Positions 54,601 through 64,000 of a DNA stretch of 64,000 nt are shown one piece after another. Numbering within the stretch: the stretch's first letter is position 1; the number at the start of each line of letters is the position of its first letter. This DNA is from Eunapius fragilis (lineage: Eukaryota; Porifera; Demospongiae; Spongillida; Spongillidae): NCBI GenBank assembly GCA_963681505.1, contig OY811981.1, positions 1-64,000 on the forward strand. Direction: 5' to 3'. Below the pieces are notes generated by a model. It saw nothing but the letters and a program-made list of their open reading frames with translations. It was not told the DNA's origin and searched no databases. A program made the position numbers and the translations under genes.

Positions 54601-57515
54601 TGACATACTTGACTCCTGTAGGAGTCATGCATGGAGATACTTGACTCCTGCAGAAGTCATACATATTGACATACTTTAATCTTGCAGGCGTCATTCATTG
54701 AAATATTTGACTTCTGCAAGAGTTATACATTGAAATACTTGACTCCTGCAGGAGTCGTGCATTGTGACATACTTGACACTTGCAGGAGTCATACATGGAG
54801 ATTGTTCACTCCTGCAGGAGTCATACAAAGAGATACTTGACACCTGCAGGAGTCAAGTATACTGACATTCTTGACTCCTGCAGGAGTCATATATTCAAAT
54901 ACTTGACTCCTGCTGGAGTCATTCATAGTGACCTACTTGACTCCTGCAGGAGTGATGCATACAGACATACTGCAGGAGTCATACATTGAGAATGTTCACT
55001 CCTGCAGGAGTCATGCATGGAGATACTTGACTCCTGAGGGAGTCATACATATTGACATATTGACTCCTGTAGGAGTCATACAAAGGAATACTTGACTCCT
55101 GCAGGAGTCATGCATGGAGATTGTTCACTCCTGCAGGAGTCATACATATAGACATACTTGATTCCTGCAAGAGTCATTCATACTGACATACTTGACTCGT
55201 GCAGGAGTCATGCATGGAGATACTTGACTCCTGCAGGAGTCATACATATTATCATACTTGGTTCCTTCAGGTGTCGTACATTGAAATACTTAACACCTGC
55301 AGGAGTCATATATTGAAATACTTGACTCCTGCAGGAGTCATGCATAGTGACATACTTGACTCCTGCAGGAGTCATACATACTGACATACTTGACTCTTGC
55401 AGTATTCATGCATGGAGATACTTGACTCCGGCAGGAGTCATACATATTGACATACTTGGTTCCTTCAGGTGTCATACATTGAAATACTTGACACCTGCAG
55501 GAGTCATACATTGAAATACTTGACTCCTGCTGGAGTCATGCATAGTGATATACTTGACTCCTGCAGGAGTCATACATACTGACATACTTGACTCGTGCAG
55601 GATTCATGCATGGAGATACTTGACTCCTGCAGAAGTCATACATATTGACATACTTTAATCTTGCAGGCGTCATTCATTGAAATATTTGACTTCTGCAGGA
55701 GTTATACATTGAAATACTTGACTCCTGCAGGAGTCGTGCATTGTGACATACTTGACACCTGCAGGAGTCATACATGGAGATTGTTCACTCCTGCAGGAGT
55801 CATACAAAGAGATACATGACACCTGCAGGAGTCAAGCATACTGACATTCTTGACTCCTGCAGGAGTCATATATTTAAATACTTGACTCCTGCTGGAGTCA
55901 TTCATAGTGACCTACTTGACTCCTGCAGGAGTGATGCATACAGACATACTGCAGGAGTTATACATAGAGATTGTTCACTCCTGCAGGAGTCATGCATGGA
56001 GATACTTGACTCCTGCGGGAGTCATACATATTGACATATTGACTCCTGTAGGAGTCATACATAGGAATACTTGACTCCTGCAGGAGTCATGCATGGAGAT
56101 TGTTCACTCCTGCAGGAGTCATACATACAGACATACTTGATTACTGCAAGAGTCATTCATACTGACATTCTTGATTCCTGCTGGAGTCATACATGGAAAT
56201 ACTTGACTCCAGTAGGAGTCATTCATTGAAATACTTGACTCCCGCAGGAGTCATACATACTGACATACTTGACTCTTGCAGGATTCATGCATGGAGATAC
56301 TTGACTCCGGCAGGAGTCATACATATTGACATACTTGGTTCCTTCAGGTGTCGTACATTGAAATACTTGACACATGCAGGAGTCATATATTGAAATACTT
56401 GACTCCTGAAGGTGTCATACATACTGACATACTTGACTCCTGCAGGAGTTATACATTGAAATACTTGACTCCTGCAATAGTCATACATTGAAATACTTGA
56501 CTCCTGCAGGAGTCATGCATAGTGACATACTTGACTCCTGCTGGAGTCATACATTGAAATACATGACTACTGCAGGAGTCATATATTGAAAAACTTGACT
56601 CCTGCAGGAGTCAGACATGTTGACATATTTGACTCCTGCAGGAGTCATACATTGAAATAATTGACTCCTGCAGGAGTCATACATTGAAATACTTGACTCC
56701 TGCAGGAGTCATGCATAGTGACATACTTGACTCCTGCAAGTGTCATATATACTGACATACTTGACTCCTGTAGGAGTCATGCATGGAGATACTTGACTCC
56801 TGCAGAAGTCATACATATTGACATACTTCAATCCTGCAGGCGTCATTCATTGAAATATTTGACTCCTGCAGGAGTTATACAATGAAATACTTGACTCCTG
56901 CAGGAGTCATGCATAGTGACATACTTGACTCCTGCAGGAGTCATGCATAGTGACCAACTTGACTCCTGCAGGAGTCATGCATTGCGATTGTTCACTCCTG
57001 CAGGAGTCATACAAAGAGACACTTGACTCCTGCAGGAGTCATGCATACTGACATTCTTGACTCCTGCAGGAGTCATACATTTAAATACTTAAATCCTGCA
57101 GGAGTCATTCATGGTGACATACTTGACTCCTGCTGGAGTGATGCATACAGATATACTGCAGGAGTCATACATTGAGATTGTTCACTCCTGCAGGAGTCAT
57201 GCATGGAGATATTTGACTCCTGCGGGAGTCATACATATTGACATATTGACTCCTGTAGGAGTCATACATTGGAATACTTGACTCCTGTAGGAGTCATGCA
57301 TATAGACATACTTGATTCCTGCAGGATTCATGCGTACTGACATACTTGATTCCTGCAGGTGTCATACATGGAAATACAAGACTCCTGCAGGAGTCATATA
57401 TAATGACATACATGACTCCTGCAGGAGTCATACATTAAAATACTTGACTCCTGCGGAAGTCATACATTGAAATACTTGACTCGTGCAGGAGTCAGATATA
57501 GCAACATACTTGAGT
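45663..57515 (-). repeat. Satellite 1, inverted arm
   Basis: From about 45.66 kb the flank reads CATACATATTGACATACTT or CATACATTGAAATACTT, the reverse complement of the first arm's flank. The palindromic core GACTCCTGCAGGAGTC continues unbroken. About 12 kb of units are present. A ~190-bp block at 45672-45862 is repeated at 45871-46060, just inside the switch point. Confidence 0.95.
51440..57050. repeat. About 2.8-kb higher-order duplication in satellite 1
   Basis: Variant strings recur at a fixed offset of 2,806 bp: for example the blocks at 51989, 52393 and 52968 reappear at 54795, 55199 and 55774. An older related copy of the first lies 3,987 bp upstream (48002). Limits are approximate. 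Confidence 0.85.
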
Positions 57516-57519
57516 CCTG

Positions 57520-58682
57520 ATTCGGAGCAATTCGTTTGGAGCAATTGCTCCCAATTGCTCCCGCGGGTGCAATTCAGAGCAATTCGTTTGGACCATTTGC
57601 TCCCAATTACTCCCGCGGGAGCAATTCGGAGCAATTCGTTTGGAGCAATTGCTCCCAATTACTCCCGCGGGAGCAATTCGGAGCAATTCGTTTGGAGTAA
57701 TTGCTCCCCAAAACTCCCGCTGGAGCATTTCGGAGAAATTCGTTTGGAGCAATAGCTCCATATTGCTCCCGCGGGAGCTATTTGGAGCAAAACATTTGGA
57801 GCAATTGCTCCCAATTGCTCCCGCGTGAGAAATTTGGAGGAATTCGTTTGGAACAATTGCTACCAATTGCTCCCGCCGGAGGAATTCGGAGCAATTCGTC
57901 TGGAGCAATTGCTCCCAATTGCTTCCGCGGGAGCAATTCGGAGCAATTCGTTTGGAACAATTTCTGCCAATTGCTCCCGCGGGAGCGATTCGGAGCAATT
58001 CGTTTGGAGCAATTGCTCTCAATTGCTCCCGTGGGAGTAATTCGGAGCAATTCGTTTGGACCAATTGCTGCCATTTGCTCCCGCGGGAGCAATTCGGATC
58101 AATTCGTTTGGAGCAATTGCTCCCAATTGCACCCGCGGGAGCAAATCGGAATAATTCATTTGGAGCAATTGCTCTCAATAACTCCCTTGGGAGCAATTCG
58201 GAGCAATTCGTTTGCTACCAATTGCTCCCGCGGGAGCAATTCGGAGTAATTCGTTTGGAGCAATTGCTCCCAATTGCTCCCGCGGGAGCAATTCGGAGCA
58301 TTTCGTTGGAGCAATTACTCCCAATTGCTCCCGCGGGAGCAAATCGGAGCATTTCGTTTGGACCATTTGCTCTTAATTGCTCCCGCGGGAGCAATTCGGA
58401 GCAATTTGTTTTGAGGAATTGCTCCCAATTGCTCCCGCGGGAGCAATTCGGAGCAATTCGTTTGCTCCAAATTGCTCCCTCGGGTACAATTCGGAGCAAT
58501 TCGTTTGGAGCAATTGCTCCCTATTGCTCCCGCGGGAGCAATTCGGAGCAATTCGTTTGGACCAATTGCTCCCAATTGCTCCCGCGGGAGCAATTTGGAG
58601 CAATTTGTTTGGATCAATTGCTCCCAATTGCTCCCGCGGGAGCAATTCGGAGCAATTCGTTTGGACCATTTGCTCCCAACAA
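57520..58682. repeat. Satellite 2, 52-bp unit, SacII palindrome core
   Basis: About 22 copies of a 52-bp unit containing GCTCCCGCGGGAGCAATTCG and GTTTGGAGCAATTGCTCCCA. It carries two dyads, GCTCCCGCGGGAGC and GAGCAATTGCTC. Because 52 is not a multiple of three and stops are rare, long frames stay open on both strands. Confidence 0.96.
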
Positions 58683-59975
58683 TGTGTTAATTTAACAAAC
58701 TAGTGGAGTTGTGATCCGTATTCATGGAACAAACGAGTAACCTGTTTTCTTTCTCTAAATAATGCCTCTATAACCAAATCATTGGTTTGGCTGTACGATG
58801 CAATTAGATTAGTGGTTCCCTCCCATACATTTCTATGGGAGAAAATTGGCTATATTCCCACCAAGGTGTTAATTTAACAAACTAGTGGAGTTGCGAGCCG
58901 TATTCATGGAACGAACGAGTAACCTGTTTTCTTTCTCAAAATAATGCCTCCTCTATAATCAGCTCATTGGTTTGGCTCTGGACGATGCAAATAGATTAGT
59001 GGTTCCCTCCCATTCATTTATATGGGAGAAAATTGACTATCTCCCCACCAAGGTGTTAATTTAACAAACTAGTGGAGTTGTGATCCGTACTCATGGAACG
59101 AACGAGTAACATGTTTTCTTTCTCTAAATAATGCCCCCCCTATAATCAGCACATTGGTTTGGCTGTACGACGCAAATACATTAGTGGTTCCCTCCCATAC
59201 ATTTCTATGCGAGAAAATTTGCTATCTTCCCACCAAAGTGTTAATTTAACAACCTAGTGGAGTTGCGATCCTACTTCATGGAACGAACGAGTAACCTGTT
59301 TTCTTTCTCAAAATAATGCCTCCTCTATAATCAGATCATTGGTTTGGCTGTACGATGCAATTAGATTAGGGGGTCCCTCCCAAACATTTCTATGGGAGAA
59401 AATTGGCTATCTTCACACCAAGGTGTTAATTTAACAACCTAGTGTAGTTGCGATCCTTATTCATGGAACGAACGAGTAACCTGTTTTCTTTCTCTAAATA
59501 ATGCCTCCTCTATAATCAGCTCATTAATTTGGCTGTACGATGCAATTACATTAGTGGTTCCCTCCCATACATTTCTATGGGAGAAAATTGGCTATCTTCC
59601 CACCATAGTGTTAATTCAACAACCTAGTGGAGTTGCGATCCGTTTTAATGGAACGAACTAGTAACCTGTTATCTTACCCTAAATAATGCCTCCTCTATAA
59701 TCAGCTCATTGGTTTGGCTGTACGATGCAAATAGATTAGTGGTTCTCTCCCATACATTTCTATGGGAGAAAATTGGCTATCTTCACACCAAGGTGTTAAT
59801 TTAACAACCTAGTGGAGTTGCGATCCGTATTCATGGAACGAACGAGTAACCTTTTTTCTTTCTCTAAATAATGCCTACTCTATAATCAGCTCATTGGTTT
59901 GGCTGTACGACGCAAATACATTAGTGGTTCCCTCCCATACATTTCTATGCGAGAAAATTTGCAATCTTCACACCA
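58683..59975. repeat. Satellite 3, about 184-bp unit, seven copies
   Basis: Each unit runs from GTGTTAATTTAACAA through GAGTAACCTGTTTTCTTTCT to CCCATACATTTCTATGGGAG. Copies differ by about 5-10 percent by eye. The last copy breaks off at CACACCAAGGT. Confidence 0.95.
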
Positions 59976-61103
59976 AGGTTCCACGGGCCCAAATGGTGCG
60001 ATTTGTCCCAATGAATTGTTGCCAATTGGGCCAATTGGTTCCATCGACCCAATTGGCGCGATATTTCCCATTGTTCCCAATTGGGCCAGTTGGTTCCACG
60101 GGCCGAATTGGTGCGATAAGTACAAATGAATTGATGCCAATTGGGCCAATTGGTTCCATCGGCCCAATTGGCGCGATATGTCCTATTGATGCCAATTGGG
60201 CCAATTGGTTCCACGGGCCCAATTGGCGCGATATGTACTATGAATGCCAATTGGGCCAATTGGTTCTACGGGCCCAATTGGAGTGATATGTCCCAATGAA
60301 TTGATGCCAATTGGGCCAATTGGTTCTATCGGCCCAATTGGCGCGATATTTCCTATTTATGCCAATTGGGCCAATTGGTTCCACGGGCCGAATTGGTGCG
60401 ATTTGTCCCAATGAATTGATGCCAACTGGACCCATTGGTTCCATCGTCCCAATTGGCGCGATATTGTACTATTTATGCCAATTGGGCCAATTGGTTCCAC
60501 GGGCCCAATTGGTGCGATTTGTCCCAATGAATTGATGCCAATTGGGCCAATTGGTTCCATCGGCCCAATTGGCGCGATTTGTCCTATTGTTGCCAATTGG
60601 GCCAATTGGTTCCACGGGCACAAATGGCGCGATATATATGTACTACGTATGCCAATTGGGCCAATTGGTTCCACGGGCCCAATTGGTGCGATTTGTCCCA
60701 ATCAATTCATGCCAATTAAGCCAATTGGTTCCATCGGCCCAATTGGCGTGATATTTCCTATTGTTGCCAATTGGGCCAATTGGTTCTACGAGCCCAATTG
60801 GTGCGATATGTACCAATGAATTGATGCCAATTGGGAAAATTGGTTCCATCGGCCCAATTGGCGCGATATGTCCTATTGATGCCAATTGGGCCAATTGGTT
60901 CCACGGGCCCAATGTGCGCGATATGTACTATGTATGCCAATTGGGCCAATTGGTTCCACGGGCCCAATTGGTGCGATATGTCCCAATGAATTGATGCCAA
61001 TTGGGCCAATTGGTTCCACGGGCCCAATTATCGCGATTTTTACTATGTATGCCTTTTGGGCCAATTGGTTCCACGGGCCCAATTGGTGCGATATGTCCTT
61101 AGG
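59976..61103. repeat. Satellite 4, 55-62-bp unit with CCAATTGG dyads
   Basis: About 19 copies of GCCAATTGGGCCAATTGGTT, CCACGGGCCCAATTGG, CGCGATATGTCC. Two unit types alternate (CCATCGGCCC and CCACGGGCCC). CCAATTGG occurs two to three times per unit. Confidence 0.95.
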
Positions 61104-64000
61104 AATGTATGGGTGGGAACCTACTTTAAAATCTCTTGGTTAACCCATACTGAAGCAGGTATGCTCGGGGTGTCATTCAAAACAGATAGAGGAATGGTTA
61201 CTGCTATCTTCCATGTGTGCAGTGGTTTGCTCATATTGCATGTCTCATCAACACCTCGATGCTAAGATAGTCAACATTTCCCATAGAGATGTATGGGTGA
61301 TTTCCCATAGGAATGTATGGGTAGGAACCTACTTTTGAATTGCTTGGTTAACCCATACTGAAGCAGGTATGCTCGGGGTGGCATTTAAAACAGATAGAGG
61401 AATGGTTACTGCTATCCTCCATGTGTGCAGTGGTTTGCACATATTGCATGTCTCATCAACACCTCGATGCTAAGATAGTCAAAAATTTCCCATAGAAATG
61501 TATGGGTGGGAACCTACTTTTGAATCGCTTGGTAAACCCATAACAAGGCAGGTATGCTAGGGGTGGCATTAACAAGAGATAGAGGAGTGGTTACTGCTAT
61601 CTTCAATGTGTGCAGTGGTTTGCTCATATTGCATGTCTCATCAACACCTCGATGCTAAGATAGTCAATATTTCCCATAGAGATGTATGGGTGGTTTACCA
61701 TAGGAATGTATGGGTGGGAACCTACTTTTGAATCGCTTGGTTAACCCATACCGAAGAAGGTATGCTCGGTGTGGCATTTAAAACAGATAGAGGAATGGTT
61801 ACTGCTATCTTCCATGTGTGCAGTGGTTTGCTCATATTGCATGTCTCATCAACACCTCGATGCTAAGATAGTCAAAAATTTCCCATAGAAATGTATGGGT
61901 GGGAACCTACTTTTGAATCGCTTAGTAAACCCATACCAAGGCAGGTATGCTATGGGTGGCATTAACAAGAGATAGAGGAGTAGTTACTGCTATCTTCCAA
62001 GTGTGCAGTGGTTTGCTCATATTGCATGTCTCATCAACACCTCGATGCTAAGATAGTCAACATTTCCCATAGAGATGTATGGGTGGTTTCCCATAGGAAT
62101 GAATGGGTGGGGACCTACTTTAGAATCGCTTGGTTAACCCATACCGAATAAGGTATGCTCGGTGTGGCATTTAAAACAGATAGAGGAATGGTTACTGCTA
62201 TCTTCCATGTGTGCAGTGGTTTGCTCACATTGCATGTCTCATATACACCTCATTGCTAAGATAGTCAATATTTCCCATAGAGACGTATGGGTGGTTTCCC
62301 ATAGGAATGTATGGGTGGGAACCTACTTTTGAATCGCTTGGTTAACCCATACTGAAGCAGGTATGCTCGGGGTGGCATTTAAAACAGATGGAGGAATGGT
62401 TACTGCTATGTTCCATGTGTGCAGTGGTTTGCTCATATTGCATGTCTCATCAACACCTCGATGCTAAGATAGTCAATATTTCCCATAGAGATGTATGGGT
62501 GGTTTCCCATAGGAATGTATGGGTTGGAACCTACTTTCAAATCGCTTGGTTAACCCATACTGAAGCAGGTATGCTCGGAGTGGCATTTAAAACAGATAGA
62601 GGAATGGTTACTGCTATCTTCCATGTGTGCAGTGGTTTGCTCATAATGCAAGTCTCATCCACACCTCGATGCTAAGATAGTCATTATTTCCCATAGAGAA
62701 GTATGGGTGGTTTCCCATAGGAATGTATGGGTGGGAACCTATATTTGAATCGCTTGGTTAACCCATACCGAAGCAGGTATGCTCGGGCTGGCATTTAAAA
62801 CAGATAGAGGAATGGTTATTGCTATCTTCCAAGTGTGCAGTGGTTTGCTCATATTGCATGTCTCATCAACACCTCGATGCTAAGATAGTCAATATTTCCC
62901 ATAGAGACGTATGGGTGGTTTCCCATAGGAATGTATGGGTGGGAACCTACTTTCAAATCGCTTGGTTAACCTATACTGAAGCAGGAATGCTTGGAGTGGC
63001 ATTTAAAACAAATAGAGGAATGGTTATTGCTATCTTCCATGTGTGCAGTGGTTTGCTCATATTGCATGTCTCATTAACACCTCGATACTAAGATAGTCAA
63101 AAATTTCCCTTAGAAATGTATGGGTGAGAACCTACTTTTGAATCGCTTGGTAAACCCCTACCAAAGTAGGTATGCCCGGGGTGGCATTAAAAAGAGATAG
63201 AGGAGTGGTTACTGCTGTCTTCCATGTGTGCAGTGGTTTGCTCATATTGCATGCCTCATATACACCTCGATGCTAAGATAGTCAATATTTCCCGTAGATA
63301 TGTATGGGTGGTTTCCCATAGGAATGTATGGGTGGGAACCTACTTTTGAATTGCTTGGTTAACCCATACTGAAGCTGGTATGCTCGGGGTGGCATTTAAA
63401 ACAGATAGAGGAATGGTTACTGCTATCTTCCATGTGTGCAGTGGTTTGCTCATATTGTATGTCTCATCAACACCTCGATGCTAAGATAGTCAATAATTTC
63501 CCATAGAAATGTATGGGTGGGAACCTACTTTTGAATCACTTTGTAAACCCGTACCAAAGCAGGTATGCTCGGGGTGGCATTAACAAGAGATAGATGAGTG
63601 GTTACTGCAATTTACCATGTGTGCAGTGGTTTGCTCATATTGCATGTCTCATCAACACCTCGATGCTAAGATAGTCAATATTTCCCATAGAGATGTATGG
63701 GTGGTTTCCCATAGGAATGTATGGGTGGGAACCTACTTTCAAATCGCTTGGTTAACCCATACTGAAGCAGGTATGCTCGGAGTGGCATTTAAAACAGATA
63801 GAGGAATGGTTACTGCTATCTTCCATGTGTGCAGTGGTTTGCTCATATTGCATGTTTCATCAACACTTCGATGCTAATATAGTCAATATTTCCCATTAAG
63901 ATGTATGGGTGGTTTCCCATAGGAATGTATGGGTGGGAACCTACTTTCAAATCGCTTGGTTAACCCATACTGAAGCAGGTATGCTCGGAGTGGCATTTAA
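61104..64000. repeat. Satellite 5, about 183/210-bp units, cut by window end
   Basis: About 14 copies sharing GCAGGTATGCTCGGGGTGGC, ATAGAGGAATGGTTACTGCT and CAACACCTCGATGCTAAGAT. Longer units hold an extra CCCATAGAGATGTATGGGTG segment. The two types are interspersed, suggesting higher-order structure. The array continues past 64000. Confidence 0.95.

Noticed and set aside
39047-57515. CRISPR-like array: palindromic repeats separated by ~17-bp spacers
   Set aside because: The 'spacers' are themselves a few recurring variants, the DNA is eukaryotic with spliced genes, and no cas genes exist. It is a satellite.
57492-58695. Long open frames (234 and 258 codons) with Ser/Cys/Arg-rich repeats
   Set aside because: They overlap on both strands and follow the 52-bp satellite exactly. 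A repeat with few stops and a length of 1 mod 3 gives such frames automatically.
59894-61143. Repeat frames rich in GPIGPIGS
   Set aside because: They match the 55-62-bp satellite unit in several frames and strands; no start context or exon boundaries.

Overview
This window is animal nuclear DNA. The genes are small, intron-rich and closely packed, and they encode metazoan families: a receptor tyrosine kinase, SOCS, TOM1, parkin-like RBR proteins, LENG8, COX6B, TMEM11 and ATPAF2. A very compact gene layout, a receptor kinase with a tiny ectodomain, a DUF268 gene and microsatellite-filled introns suggest an early-branching animal, perhaps a sponge. That assignment is an inference, because no single sequence here proves the taxon. 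All gene models were built by hand from GT-AG (one GC-AG) splice sites, reading-frame phase and remembered family motifs; no search was run.

Layout of the gene-rich part (1-38 kb). The 3' end of an XPF-family helix-hairpin-helix gene lies on the minus strand (208-916). It is followed by a receptor tyrosine kinase (minus, 2089-7493), two retroelement 3'-tail fragments (about 7.77-8.43 kb) and a short foldback element (8690-8796). Next come LENG8 (minus, 13 exons, 9335-15890) divergent from COX6B (plus, 16081-16379), a DUF268 gene (minus, 16470-17659), and TOM1 (minus, 14 exons, 17850-20913) divergent from TMEM11 (plus, 20994-21636) with only 80 bp between start codons. Then come a DHRS7B-like short-chain dehydrogenase (minus, 21836-23516) divergent from a SOCS gene (plus, 23744-24328), ATPAF2 (minus, 24785-26672), two head-to-tail parkin-like genes (minus, 27527-30516 and 30833-33323), a second retroelement tail (33.4-34.3 kb) and a 15-exon RUN-PDZ-PTB-like gene (minus, 34639-38046). 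Several genes serve mitochondria or membrane traffic (COX6B, TMEM11, ATPAF2, parkin-like, TOM1). I see no evidence that they form a functional cluster beyond shared divergent promoters.

Nearly every longer intron holds a minisatellite or microsatellite. In at least three genes the repeat unit starts at an exon-intron junction, so splice sites themselves have been tandemly copied.

Right part (39-64 kb). About 25 kb consists of five unrelated-looking satellite arrays placed end to end. The first (39.05-57.5 kb) has a ~33-bp unit centred on the 16-bp perfect palindrome GACTCCTGCAGGAGTC. Its flanking sequence flips orientation near 45.66 kb, so the array is a giant inverted repeat, and it contains recent ~1.54-kb and ~2.8-kb duplications. 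After it come a 52-bp array around GCTCCCGCGGGAGC (57.52-58.68 kb), a ~184-bp array (58.68-59.97 kb), a 55-62-bp array around CCAATTGG dyads (59.98-61.10 kb) and a ~183/210-bp array that runs off the window (61.10-64.0 kb). The third and fifth arrays share a ~30-bp motif in opposite orientation. The long open frames inside these arrays are by-products of the repeats, not genes.
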